Source: Myxococcota bacterium
Lineage (GTDB): Bacteria; Myxococcota_A; Bradymonadia; UBA7976; UBA1532
NCBI GenBank assembly: GCA_963169045.1
Contig: CAUJDF010000077.1
Location: forward strand, 1 to 35,005
Length of the DNA stretch: 35,005 nt
Direction of reading: 5' to 3'
The position numbers and the translations under genes were made by a program. A model generated the notes under the pieces. It made no database searches and was not told the origin of the DNA. It was given only the letters and a program-made list of their open reading frames with translations. Positions 26,481 to 35,005 of the stretch are shown here, piece by piece. Within the stretch, counting starts at the first letter, position 1. The number at the start of each line of letters is the position of its first letter.

Positions 26481-27577
26481 CGCCCGCTCCATCCCAGCGC
26501 GGCGCCGCCCTCGAGGGGCACCACCGCCGCCGAGGCCTCGTCGCCGTCGAGGAACAGCCACACGCTGGCCGCGACGCCGGCGGCGGCGGCGCCGAGCGCG
26601 ACGTAGCCGAGGGTGCGGCGCAGGCGGGCGTCCTCGTCGGCGGCGACCACGTCGTCGCGGGCGCTCTCCGCGTCGTCGGCGCTCGTGGCCTCGTCGTAGC
26701 GGCGCTGGGCGGCGCGGGCGTCGTCGGCGGCGTCCGACGCGCCGAGGAGCAGCGCGACGCCGCCGGCGGCGACGGCGAGGCTGGCGCCGCCGGCGATCCA
26801 CGGGAGCGGACCGGGGCCGCCGTCCTCCGCCGTGACGTCCGCCGAGACCTGGACCGTCTGGCCGGCGCCGACGGTGACGTCCCGCTTCCAGGTGGGGAGG
26901 CCTGCGGCTTCGATGACGACGGTGTGCTCGCCGGCGGCGACGACGTAGCCCGCCAGCGCGCCTTCGCCGGCGCGCGTGCCGTCGACGAGGATGCGCGCCG
27001 TGGGGTGCGGCGAGCGGACATTCAGCCGGCCGGGGGCCGCGAAGGCGACCTCCTTCGTCTCGCCGGCGGCCATCTCGACGGTGCGCTCGTCGATGGCGCG
27101 GTCGCCGGCGTAGGCGACGACGCGCTGCGGACCGGGCGGCAACCGCGAGAAGATGGCCGGGCAGGCGCTGCGGACGGTGCCCTCGAGGGCGACGAGCAGC
27201 TCGCCGCCCTCGCAGGCCACGCGGATCGTCGCCGGCAGCTTCGCGCGCAGCGCCTCGATGTAGTCCCGCGCCCGCGCCTTCGTCGTCGGCTCGTCGGGGA
27301 GCTCGAGGTAGCGCTCGAAGGCGAAGATCGCCTCGTCCGCGTGCTCGAGCTGCTGCAGGCAGCGGGCGATCATGAACCGCAGGCCCGCGAGGTCGCCGAG
27401 CGCCGCGCCGTGGGGCTCCGCCGCCCGGTAGGCCACCAGCGCTTCGACGTACCGGCCCTGGTCGTAGAGCGCCTCGGCGCGGGCGACGTCGGCGCGGGCG
27501 CGCTCCACCGCCGTGGGGGAGGCCGACGCCGCGATCACCGGCAACGTCCAGCCCAGAAGCACCAGCACGGCCCTCAC
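26474..27577 (-). CDS. TPR/PEGA membrane protein next to Ser/Thr kinase (367 aa)
   Basis: GTG 27577 follows GGGAGG. A signal peptide (1-18, LVLLGWTLPVIAASA) is followed by TPR-like helices at about 23-112 (ALYDQGRYVEALVAYRAAEP and FMIARCLQQLEHADEAIFAF). A beta-rich region with a Cys pair follows, then a PEGA domain at about 183-247 (ILVDGTRAGEGALAGYVVAA). Two membrane segments lie at 258-280 and 322-344, separated by a charged helical loop. The plan matches PEGA/TPR proteins often encoded beside kinases in myxobacteria. The kinase gene ends 46 bp upstream, and the Cys-rich lipoprotein gene overlaps its 3' end by 7 bp. It may be a kinase partner or a scaffold for the surface protein; either is inference. 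Confidence 0.88.
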   Translation of the reverse strand: MRAVLVLLGWTLPVIAASASPTAVERARADVARAEALYDQGRYVEALVAYRAAEPHGAALGDLAGLRFMIARCLQQLEHADEAIFAFERYLELPDEPTTKARARDYIEALRAKLPATIRVACEGGELLVALEGTVRSACPAIFSRLPPGPQRVVAYAGDRAIDERTVEMAAGETKEVAFAAPGRLNVRSPHPTARILVDGTRAGEGALAGYVVAAGEHTVVIEAAGLPTWKRDVTVGAGQTVQVSADVTAEDGGPGPLPWIAGGASLAVAAGGVALLLGASDAADDARAAQRRYDEATSADDAESARDDVVAADEDARLRRTLGYVALGAAAAGVAASVWLFLDGDEASAAVVPLEGGAALGWSGRW

Positions 27578-27623
27578 CCCGACCTCCCGCCCGAAGAGAA
27601 CCGCGGCCGATGATAGCCGGGGA

Positions 27624-29111
<1,488 letters not shown>

Positions 29112-29156
29112 CGTCCCTCTGTGTCACGACGATGGCGGGCCGTCAATGTCGCCGGC

Positions 29157-29186
29157 TTGAGGCGGCGGCGTCGGCGCCGCTATCGT
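29157..29186 (+). promoter_or_regulatory. Promoter candidate for the cytochrome gene
   Basis: TTGAGG (29157-29162) and TATCGT (29181-29186) are 18 nt apart, each matching four of six consensus positions. The ATG at 29195 begins eight bases after the -10, so the transcript would have almost no leader. No ribosome binding site is visible before this ATG. The same TATCGT element stands in front of the Tat lipoprotein gene at 14758. Confidence 0.45.
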
Positions 29187-29194
29187 GCCCGCGC

Positions 29195-30178
29195 ATGGAC
29201 CGACGACTCGTGGTGATGGCGGTGTGGCTGGCGGCGTGCGCCGCCGAGCCGGAGAGTGGCGCGGGCGCCGCGTGGATCGACGACGTCGAGGCGCCCCCGC
29301 CCACCTGGCTCTCGGAGACGGGCCTCTTCGCGGACGTGCAGGCGCTCGAGCCGGCCGAGGGCCTGCTCCCCTACGCGCCGCCGTCCCCGCTGTGGACGAA
29401 CGGCTCGGGCAAGCACCGCCTGCTCTACCTGCCGCCGGGCGCGCGCATCGACACCTCGACGCCCGACGCCTGGCGCTTCCCGGTCGGCACGGTCCTCGTG
29501 AAGACGTTCACCTACGGCGACCTCGAAGGACAGGACGGCGAGGCGCCGGTCGAGACGCGGCTGCTCTTCCGGCGGCGCGACGGCTGGGCCTACGCGCTCT
29601 ACCACTGGGGCGTCGACGGCGCCGAGGCGCGCCTCGTCGGCGAGCGCTGGCCCGGACGCACGCTGCGCCTCGCGACGGCCGACGGCGCGGCGCGCGAACA
29701 CACGCTGCCCGGGCTGCTCGACTGCCAGGCATGCCACGAGACGAACCGCGGCGAGGCGGTGATCGGGTTGTCGCGGATCAACCTCGACGCGCGCCTGCCG
29801 GCGACGCTGTTCACGCAGGCGCCGGCGCCGCCCACGCCCGCCGGCCGCACGCCCGCCGAGCAGACGGCGATGGACTTCTTCGTCGGCAACTGCGTGCACT
29901 GCCACCACGGCGAGACGCGCGGCGAGAACAGCTCGTTCAGCCTGCTGCCCGAGGACCTCGTCGCGAGCACCGTGAACCAGCCGACGGAGGCGTCGGCCAG
30001 CGGCGCCGGCATCCGCGTGATCCCCGGGGACGCCGAAGGCAGCGCGATCTTCGAGGCCGTCGTGAAGACGCGGCGCGATGGCTACCGCGGCGAGTTCAAG
30101 GCCATGCCACCGCTGGGATGGGACGAGATCGACCCGACCGTGGAGTCGGCGCTGCGCGAGTGGATTGGCGGGCTCTGA
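29195..30178 (+). CDS. Diheme c-type cytochrome lipoprotein (327 aa)
   Basis: The leader MDRRLVVMAVWLAAC predicts a lipoprotein with Cys15. Two heme c sites are visible, CQACH at 177-181 and CVHCH at 233-237. The N-terminal part (LSETGLFADVQALEPAEGLL, then PYAPPSPLWTNGSGKHR and FPVGTVLVKTF) resembles the SO_2930-type family of diheme cytochromes (TIGR03806), which occur widely in proteobacteria with unclear electron partners. Heme attachment needs periplasmic maturation, consistent with export. Its transcription is divergent from the kinase operon, 83 bp away, with a nearly leaderless promoter candidate. The convergent neighbour begins its stop codon two bases after this gene ends. Electron transfer at the outer envelope is inferred. 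Confidence 0.9.
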   Translation: MDRRLVVMAVWLAACAAEPESGAGAAWIDDVEAPPPTWLSETGLFADVQALEPAEGLLPYAPPSPLWTNGSGKHRLLYLPPGARIDTSTPDAWRFPVGTVLVKTFTYGDLEGQDGEAPVETRLLFRRRDGWAYALYHWGVDGAEARLVGERWPGRTLRLATADGAAREHTLPGLLDCQACHETNRGEAVIGLSRINLDARLPATLFTQAPAPPTPAGRTPAEQTAMDFFVGNCVHCHHGETRGENSSFSLLPEDLVASTVNQPTEASASGAGIRVIPGDAEGSAIFEAVVKTRRDGYRGEFKAMPPLGWDEIDPTVESALREWIGGL

Positions 30179-30180
30179 CG

Positions 30181-30741
30181 CTACTTGCGGCGGTTGTACA
30201 CGTATTCCATGAGCTTGTGCTCGGAACCGTCGGGGAGCACCTCGAGCAGGCTGGTGAGGTGGCGGTCCTTCGCGGACATGAGCGTCACGAGCTTCACGGT
30301 GAACGCCTTGCCGCTCGCGTCCTTGCCGGATTGCACCTCGGTGAAGGTGCTCGTGATGGGATCCCACGTGCCCCAGGCGTGCGTCAGGCCGCCGTGGCTC
30401 AGCGAGTCGGACCAGTAGGACTCGTACTTCTTCTCGAGCGGGTTCCAGGTGGTGAAGCCGAAGCCCATCATGGGCGAGACATCACCCATCGTCGCGTACT
30501 CGCAGGCGACGCCGAGACCGCTGAGCACGATGCGACACGTCTGCTTGCCGCGGTCGACGATCGGCGGCCCCGGCGCGAGCCAGATGCGCCGCTCCACCGT
30601 CCACGTGCCCTCCCGCAGGTGCAGCACCTCGTGCTCGCTGCGCACCGTCAGCGGTACCGGCATCGTGTCGGCGCCGGGCGGCGCTTCCTGCGCGCTCGCC
30701 GCGCCGGCGACGAGCGCGCCCGCGACCACCAGTCGCTTCAT
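30181..30741 (-). CDS. Exported DUF1579-like protein (186 aa)
   Basis: ATG 30741 follows GGGGAGG with seven bases spacing. A signal peptide MKRLVVAGALVAGAASA is cut before QEAPP. The mature part has the DUF1579 look: an initial 'LREGTWTVERRIW' (a W-x-V strand after a 'G' turn), then a beta barrel with 'MMGFGFTTWNPLEKKYESYW' and 'THAWGTWDP', ending in a 'HKLMEYVYNRRK' tail. The family is lipocalin-like and has no known activity. Two Cys (CRIVLSG and CEYATMG) could form a disulfide. The gene converges with the cytochrome gene, with only two bases between stops. It lies 58 bp downstream of the KAS III operon end on the same strand. Confidence 0.83.
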   Translation of the reverse strand: MKRLVVAGALVAGAASAQEAPPGADTMPVPLTVRSEHEVLHLREGTWTVERRIWLAPGPPIVDRGKQTCRIVLSGLGVACEYATMGDVSPMMGFGFTTWNPLEKKYESYWSDSLSHGGLTHAWGTWDPITSTFTEVQSGKDASGKAFTVKLVTLMSAKDRHLTSLLEVLPDGSEHKLMEYVYNRRK

Positions 30742-30799
30742 CCCCGCACCTCCCCGAAGGGGTCAAGAACACTGCGGATTGCGTCGCGATGCAAGCATT

Positions 30800-31828
30800 T
30801 CAGCGGGACAGCAACGCCTCGTCGGCCACGAGGAGCGCGGCGCCGGCGGTGTAACCGGCGCCTGCGGTGAGCAACAGGACGCGGTCGCCGGCCTTCAAGC
30901 GGCCCGACTCGATCACCTCGTCGAGCGCGACGGCCACCGAGGCGCCGGAGATGTTCCCGACGCGGTCGATGTTCACGTAGACGCGGTCGGACGGGATGCC
31001 CGCGAGGCGCCCGAGGCGCTCGAGGATGCGGCGGTTCGGCTGGTGCGGGACGACGAGGTCGACGTCGGCGAACGTCAGGCCGAGGGCGGCGAGCAGGCGC
31101 TCGCCGGTGCCGATCATGCCCTCGACCGCGGACATGTACACCTGGGGTCCCTGCTCCATACGGATGAAGTGCTCGCGGGCGGCCACCGTCGCGGCGCTGG
31201 CCGGCAGGCGCGATCCGCCGGCGGGCACGTAGACCTGGCGGGCGCCGCGGCCGTCGGCGAGCAGGCCGATGGCGACGAGGCCCGTGGCCGGGTCGTCGTG
31301 CGGCACGAGGAGGGCGGCGCCGGCGCCGTCGCCGAAGAGCGCGCACGTGCTGCGGTCGCTGATGTCGAGGAAGCGTGAGCGGACGTCGGCGGCGATGGCG
31401 AGCACCGCGTCGTCGCCGGTGATGACGGCGCGGGCGGCGACGTCGAGCGCGTACAGGAAGGCGCTGCACGAGGCGCCCACGTCGAGCGCCGGCACCTCGC
31501 GCAGGCCGAGCGCGCGCTGGACGAGGCAGGCGGTCGAGGGGCTCGGGTGGTCCGGCGAGACGGTCCCGAGGACGACGCGATCGACCCGTTGCGGGTCGAA
31601 TCCGCGCAGCGCCGCGCGCGCGGCGGCGATGGCGAGGTCGCTCGTGGCTTCGTCGTCGGCGGCCCAGCGGCGCGTCTCGATGCCGGAGAGGCGCACGATC
31701 TCGTCGGGCGCGAGCGGCGCGCCGAGGCGTTGCAGCTCGGCGTTGTCGACGACGCGCGACGGCAGGTGGCGGCCCGTCCGGGCGATGCGGACGGGCCGGC
31801 CGAGCGCCGACGGGCGCAGGACCTTCAC
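30800..31828 (-). CDS. 3-oxoacyl-ACP synthase III (KAS III) family protein, second copy (342 aa)
   Basis: The fold and length fit FabH-type condensing enzymes, which join a CoA- or ACP-bound acyl group to malonyl-ACP or perform related transfers. The catalytic triad is complete: Cys121 (GASCSAFLYAL), His262 (VPHQPNRRI) and Asn292 (DRVGNISGAS). The 'GDGAGAALL' glycine strand lies near 167. The GTG at 31828 overlaps the TGA of the carrier-protein gene (GTGA), so coupling is likely. This copy has the more classical FabH motifs of the two in the operon. Whether it primes fatty acid synthesis or makes a special product cannot be decided here. It is the last gene of the operon. Confidence 0.93.
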   Translation of the reverse strand: MKVLRPSALGRPVRIARTGRHLPSRVVDNAELQRLGAPLAPDEIVRLSGIETRRWAADDEATSDLAIAAARAALRGFDPQRVDRVVLGTVSPDHPSPSTACLVQRALGLREVPALDVGASCSAFLYALDVAARAVITGDDAVLAIAADVRSRFLDISDRSTCALFGDGAGAALLVPHDDPATGLVAIGLLADGRGARQVYVPAGGSRLPASAATVAAREHFIRMEQGPQVYMSAVEGMIGTGERLLAALGLTFADVDLVVPHQPNRRILERLGRLAGIPSDRVYVNIDRVGNISGASVAVALDEVIESGRLKAGDRVLLLTAGAGYTAGAALLVADEALLSR

Positions 31829-32055
31829 CGCCGGTGCTCGCGCAGGTACGCGACGTGGGCGGCGAGGCGGCGGATCGTCCCGAAGTACTCGGGCACGAGG
31901 TCGCGCCCCGAGAGGACGAGCCCGAAGCGCGCCTCGACGGCCTCGGCGAGCTGCACGACCTCGAGCGACTCGAGGTCGAGCGGGTCGTCGTCGCCGACTT
32001 CGGCGAATTCGTGTGTCAGGGCGCGCACTTCCGAGAGGACTTCGTCGGGCGTCAT
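31825..32055 (-). CDS. Acyl carrier protein, second (76 aa)
   Basis: A small acidic carrier-protein fold: helix one (PDEVLSEVRALTHEFAEV), then DLESLEVVQLAEAVEARFG with Ser30 as the phosphopantetheine site, and a last helix with TIRRLAAHVAYL. The site is D-L-E-S-L-E rather than the usual D-S-L, with Glu before Ser; this occurs in some specialised carrier proteins. The start is ATG 32055, overlapping the stop of the ligase gene (ATGA); its own stop overlaps the next KAS III start. It is likely the acceptor for the acyl-AMP ligase next to it. Confidence 0.9.
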   Translation of the reverse strand: MTPDEVLSEVRALTHEFAEVGDDDPLDLESLEVVQLAEAVEARFGLVLSGRDLVPEYFGTIRRLAAHVAYLREHRR

Positions 32056-33545
32056 GGCTCCTCGAGCAGGCGGCGCAGGGTGTCGCGGCACAGCTTGCCG
32101 CGGGACGTGAGCGGGAGGGAAGCGACGGCGACGAGGCGCGCCGGGCGTCGCGCCGCGGGGAGGGCGGCGCGGGCGGCGCGGCGCACGTCGGCGAGGTCGG
32201 CGCCGGGCGCGAGGACGACCGCGGCCTCGAGGCGCGCGCCCGTCCAGCGATCGGGGACCGCGAGGGCGGCGGCCTGCGCGACCCCGGGCAGGCGCGCGAG
32301 CGCGGCGGCCACCTCGTCGAGGCCGACACGCTCGCCCGCGATCTTCACCACGTCGTCGGCGCGTCCCGCGAGGTACACGAAGCCGCGCGCGTCGACGCGG
32401 CCGAGGTCGCCGGTGCGCAGGCCGTGCGGCGTCAGGACGGTGGTGGGCTCGCCGTGGTAGCCGAGCATCACCGACGGGCCGCGCACGTAGAGCTCGCCGA
32501 GCTCGCCGGGCGCGCAGGGCGTCCCGTCGGTTCGGCGCGCCGTGACCTCGATGCCGGTGAGCGGACGCCCGACGGAGCCCGCGTCAAACGCTTCTTCGGT
32601 GTCGCCGACGGCGGTGACGCGCGGCGAGGCTTCGGTCAGGCCCCACTGGTTGAAGAGGCGCGCGCCGGGGAACCATGCGCGCAGGTCGCGCGGATCGACG
32701 GGCGCGCCGGCGGACGCCACATAGGCGAGCGGCGGGGCGCCCGCTTCGGACAGGAGGCGCAGCGACGTCGGCACCGACGAGAGGCCAGAGGCGCCGAGGC
32801 GCGCCATCGCCTCGGCCTGCGCGGCCGGGAAGCGCAGGTCGCCGAGCAGCAGGAGCGTCGCGCCCGCGGCCAGGCCGACGAGGCACTGCCCGACGAGCGC
32901 GTAGGCGTACTGCAGCGGGAGGACCACCGCGGTGCGCGGGTGCGCGCGGACCGGCAGGTACTCGAGGATCGCGGCGATGTTGGCGGCGAGGCCGTCGCGC
33001 GACAGGACGACGAGGCGCGGGGCGCCGGACGTGCCGGACGTCGCGAGGACGAGCGCGGCGCGCGGGTCGAGGGCGAGCGGCGGCGCGGCGGGCGACGGCG
33101 TCGTCGCGACACGGTCGGGCGCGGCGACGGCAGGGCGGCCGACGGGCGCCGGGTCGAGCGGGGTGGCGAGGCCGCCGGCGGACCTCACTTCGAGCGCGCC
33201 GTCGAGCGCGGCGGCGGTGACGACGAGCGCGGCGCCGGCGCGGCGCGCGACGGCGTCGTCGCGGGTCGGGACGAGGACGCCGCCGGCGGCGAGCACGCCG
33301 AGCGCGGCGACGAGGATGCCGGCGGGGTCGGCGACGGCGACCGCGACGGGCGCCGCCGGCAGCTGCGCGGCGGCGCGGGCGACCGAGGCGTGGAGCGCTG
33401 CGTACGAGAGCGCGTCGCCGGCGGATGTCACGAGCGCCGGCGCGCCCGGAACGACGGGGCCGGCGGCGAGAAACGCGGACAGGTCCGCCGGGCGTCGCGT
33501 CGGCACCGCCGACTTCCGTGCTCGCGGCTTCGCGCCGCTCAGCAT
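32052..33545 (-). CDS. AMP-dependent acyl ligase (ANL superfamily, 497 aa)
   Basis: Adenylate-forming motifs are present in order: TSGTSGAPR (169-177), NQWGLTEASP (299-308), LRTGDLGRVD (376-385), GRADDVVKIAGERVGLDEV (394-412) and SRGKLCR with Lys484. In the phosphate-binding A3 loop the usual Lys is Arg177. The N-terminal region (about 30-160) is shorter and more Ala/Val-rich than usual, so the substrate pocket may be unusual. It lies between a KAS III and a carrier protein, and would load an acyl or aryl acid onto the carrier at 31825-32055. The substrate cannot be read from the sequence. ATG 33545 overlaps the first KAS III by 7 bp. A non-FAAL subtype is suggested by the lack of the 'YHDMGL' segment. 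Confidence 0.88.
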   Translation of the reverse strand: MLSGAKPRARKSAVPTRRPADLSAFLAAGPVVPGAPALVTSAGDALSYAALHASVARAAAQLPAAPVAVAVADPAGILVAALGVLAAGGVLVPTRDDAVARRAGAALVVTAAALDGALEVRSAGGLATPLDPAPVGRPAVAAPDRVATTPSPAAPPLALDPRAALVLATSGTSGAPRLVVLSRDGLAANIAAILEYLPVRAHPRTAVVLPLQYAYALVGQCLVGLAAGATLLLLGDLRFPAAQAEAMARLGASGLSSVPTSLRLLSEAGAPPLAYVASAGAPVDPRDLRAWFPGARLFNQWGLTEASPRVTAVGDTEEAFDAGSVGRPLTGIEVTARRTDGTPCAPGELGELYVRGPSVMLGYHGEPTTVLTPHGLRTGDLGRVDARGFVYLAGRADDVVKIAGERVGLDEVAAALARLPGVAQAAALAVPDRWTGARLEAAVVLAPGADLADVRRAARAALPAARRPARLVAVASLPLTSRGKLCRDTLRRLLEEP

Positions 33546-34561
33546 GTCAGCAGGGCCGCGGCCCAGGTCATGCCACCGCCGACCGCTGCGAGCGCGACGG
33601 TCGCGCCGGCGGGGCACAGGCCGGCGGCGCGCGCCTCGGCGAACGCCACGAGCCACCCCGCCGCGCCGATGTTCGCGTGGCGCGCGACGCCCTCGCGCCA
33701 GACACGGCGGAAGCCGAGCTGCGCCGCCACCTCGTCGATCAGCGGCAGGCTCGTCTGGTGCGGCACGAAGGCGTCGACCGCGGCGGCGTCGAGGCCGGCG
33801 CGGTAAAGCGTCGCCCGCAGCGCCTCGACGTACCGCGCCGGCAGGGCCGCCGCGAGCTCGTCGGGCGACCCGCTGAGGACGTAGCCGCCGCGCGCGATCT
33901 CGTCGGGCGTGGGCGGCAGCGCGCCGGTCGTGCCGATCAGGCCGGCGAGGCGGCCGTCCGTGCGCGCGTACAGCGCCCGCAGGGCACCCGCGCCGCGCCC
34001 GAGCACGAGCGCGCCCGCGCCGTCGCCGAGCGAGACGACGCCCATCGGATGCTGCGGCGGGACCACCTTCGAGAACGTCTCCGTCCCGACGAGCAGCACC
34101 GGACCGGCGCCCGCCGCCACGTGCAGCGCCGCCGTCCCGAGCGCCGCGAGCCCCGCCGCGCAGCCGGCGCGCGCGTCCATGCAGAGCGCGTCCGCGCCGA
34201 GCGCCGCGCCGAGCGGCGCCGCCACCGTCGAGGTCATGCGGTGCGGCGTCGACGTCGCGACGAGCACGAGCGAGACGTCGCGAGGGTCGAGCGCGGCGTC
34301 CGCGAGCGCCGCCCGCGCCGCCGCCACGCCGAGGTCGAGCGTCGTCTCCTCGGACGCGTGGTCGAGCGGCGTCCCCACGAGGTGCGCCCAGGCGCGCGTC
34401 CGCACGCCGACCGTCCGCTCGAGTCCCCGCGCCGCGAACGCGAGCCGCTCCGCGTCGCGCGGCGCGCCTCGGCGCAGCACCGCCTCGTTGTCGAGCGTGC
34501 GCGCCGGGAAGGCCGTCCCCGCGCCGAGCACCGTCACGCCGTCGATCGGACCGAGCTCCAT
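33539..34561 (-). CDS. 3-oxoacyl-ACP synthase III (KAS III) family protein, first copy (340 aa)
   Basis: A KAS III-type enzyme with Cys134 (DARAGCAAGL), His268 (VPHQTSLPLI) and Asn297 (ARHANIGAAG). The His motif has PHQTS in place of the usual PHQAN/PHQPN, and the Asn motif is HANIGAAG instead of GNxSxAS. These variants appear in specialised KAS III-like enzymes of secondary metabolism rather than in the housekeeping FabH. It is the first gene of the coupled operon. ATG 34561 lies seven bases after TAGACT on the minus strand and has no ribosome binding site, so a leaderless start is possible. It may condense an acyl unit or transfer one to a non-carbon acceptor. Confidence 0.92.
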   Translation of the reverse strand: MELGPIDGVTVLGAGTAFPARTLDNEAVLRRGAPRDAERLAFAARGLERTVGVRTRAWAHLVGTPLDHASEETTLDLGVAAARAALADAALDPRDVSLVLVATSTPHRMTSTVAAPLGAALGADALCMDARAGCAAGLAALGTAALHVAAGAGPVLLVGTETFSKVVPPQHPMGVVSLGDGAGALVLGRGAGALRALYARTDGRLAGLIGTTGALPPTPDEIARGGYVLSGSPDELAAALPARYVEALRATLYRAGLDAAAVDAFVPHQTSLPLIDEVAAQLGFRRVWREGVARHANIGAAGWLVAFAEARAAGLCPAGATVALAAVGGGMTWAAALLTC

Positions 34562-34568
34562 CGCCGCG

Positions 34569-34574
34569 AGTCTA
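34569..34574 (-). promoter_or_regulatory. Candidate -10 hexamer TAGACT for the KAS III operon
   Basis: On the minus strand TAGACT ends seven bases before the ATG at 34561. It matches the TAnnnT core and fits a transcript starting at or near the start codon. No convincing -35 is seen at 17-18 nt; the 43-bp repeats lie just upstream. Confidence 0.3.
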
Positions 34575-34597
34575 CGCCCGCGTCGCCCCGCTCGGCG

Positions 34598-34682
34598 ACG
34601 TTCGCGGGTGCGGCCACGTGGAGACTGGCGGGGGGCGCGAACGTTCGCGGGTGGGGCCACGTGGAGACTGGCGGGGGCGCGA
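34598..34682. repeat. 43-bp direct repeat with CCACGTGG palindromes
   Basis: Two copies (34598-34640 and 34641-34682) differ at one substitution and one G of a run. Each carries the 8-bp palindrome CCACGTGG (34614-34621 and 34657-34664), spaced 43 bp, close to four helical turns. The junction forms the 12-bp palindrome GCGAACGTTCGC (34637-34648). The block sits in the 135-bp gap upstream of the KAS III operon, so it may be a regulator site. Alternatively it is a small dispersed repeat. Confidence 0.75.
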
Positions 34683-34688
34683 ACGCCC
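34675..34688 (-). terminator. Short hairpin after receptor-L-like gene
   Basis: On the minus strand the transcript would read GGGCG-UUCG-CGCCC, a 5-bp GC stem with a four-base loop, nine bases after the stop codon at 34697. There is no T-run after it, so it is at best a weak intrinsic terminator or an RNA-end stabiliser. It overlaps the edge of the 43-bp repeat. Confidence 0.3.
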
Positions 34689-34696
34689 GCGCGCCC

Positions 34697-35005
34697 TCAC
34701 TCGCAGGCGGCGTTGTCGGTGACGGTCACCCGATTGCTCGCCGACACGCGCGCGGCGAAGGCCTCGGCCTCGCACTGGTCGAGCGCGCGGTTGTCGTGGA
34801 TGACGATGATGCCGGCGACGCGCGCCGCGCCCAGGCCGTCGAGCGACGTGAGCAGCGCGTTGCTCTCGATGCGCAGGGCGTCGTCGATGCGCCGGACCGC
34901 GGCGAGGCCGTCGAGATCGCGCATGCGGAGGCGCTCGAGGGTCAGCGTGCCGACCGCCGTCAACGCCGGCAGCTCGAGGCTCGCGAGGCTCCCGTTCGAG
35001 GTGAG
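34697..35005 (-). CDS. Receptor-L/leucine-rich-like protein, N-terminus beyond window
   Basis: The frame is open to the right window edge; about 102 C-terminal residues are seen. They show the repeating pattern of receptor L-domain proteins: short strands with Leu and Asn at regular spacing (SNGSLASLELPALTAVGTL, then RIESNALLTSLDGLG, then VIHDNRALDQCEAEAF). A final 'VTDNAACE' with a Cys closes the solenoid. Proteins of this kind in myxobacteria are usually secreted or lipoproteins; the leader lies outside the window. It is on the same strand as the KAS III operon but separated from it by 135 bp with a repeat and a hairpin, so it is probably a separate transcript. Confidence 0.78.
   Translation of the reverse strand, partial: LTSNGSLASLELPALTAVGTLTLERLRMRDLDGLAAVRRIDDALRIESNALLTSLDGLGAARVAGIIVIHDNRALDQCEAEAFAARVSASNRVTVTDNAACE

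Noticed and set aside
21993-26606. Long open frames on the plus strand opposite the 1533-aa gene
   Set aside because: They mirror the repeated Cys codons of the real gene, lack start signals and encode no recognisable motif.
30800-34561. Olefin (OleABCD) biosynthesis operon
   Set aside because: The combination of condensing enzyme and AMP ligase is suggestive, but no OleB hydrolase or OleD reductase is present and two carrier-linked KAS III enzymes do not fit.

Overview
The window is very GC-rich DNA with G or C at most third codon positions. Several gene types together point to a myxobacterium or a close relative (Myxococcota): a PEGA-domain protein next to a Ser/Thr kinase, MopE-type 'CNGxDDDCDGxxDE' lipoproteins, a thermolysin-like protease carrying thrombospondin type-3 repeats, a receptor-L-like protein, and many lipobox lipoproteins. 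This placement rests on gene content only; there is no rRNA or marker gene here. I see no tRNA, rRNA, CRISPR array, transposase or integrase. Coding density is very high. No gene-free stretch exceeds about 180 bases.

Region 1 (1-11550) is a divergent pair of gene sets. Leftward run a membrane protein of unknown function and an exported HExxH protein that is cut by the window edge; 54-bp tandem repeats derived from a gene start separate them. Rightward run two Cys-rich lipoproteins (one with MopE-type acidic motifs, one of 1045 residues), a PEGA-domain membrane protein, a small lipoprotein and an alpha-helical protein. The 136-bp region between the two sets holds a good promoter candidate and two inverted repeats. 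Region 2 (11533-16900) has a small membrane protein, a thermolysin-family lipoprotein, an orphan Hcp (type VI secretion tube protein) directly behind a Tat-type lipoprotein, a two-domain VOC protein and a small two-helix membrane protein.

Region 3 (16897-21907) is a tightly coupled leftward operon: acyl carrier protein, acyl-CoA carboxylase carboxyltransferase, fatty acyl-AMP ligase and an AlkD-type DNA glycosylase, each overlapping the next by 4 bp. A left-handed beta-helix protein with N-terminal membrane segments points the other way, and its start codon overlaps that of the carrier protein. Region 4 (21879-29111) is a leftward set: Ser/Thr kinase, TPR/PEGA membrane protein and a 1533-residue Cys-rich lipoprotein. 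It repeats the pairing seen in region 1 of a giant Cys-rich lipoprotein with a PEGA membrane protein. Region 5 (29195-30741) holds a diheme cytochrome lipoprotein and a DUF1579-like exported protein.

Region 6 (30800-34561) is a second coupled operon: KAS III, acyl-AMP ligase, acyl carrier protein, second KAS III. A 43-bp direct repeat with palindromes lies upstream. Together with region 3 the window encodes two acyl-activating ligases, two carrier proteins, a carboxyltransferase and two priming-type condensing enzymes, but no modular polyketide synthase. This is the best candidate for an undescribed lipid or ketide pathway. The right edge cuts a receptor-L-like protein.
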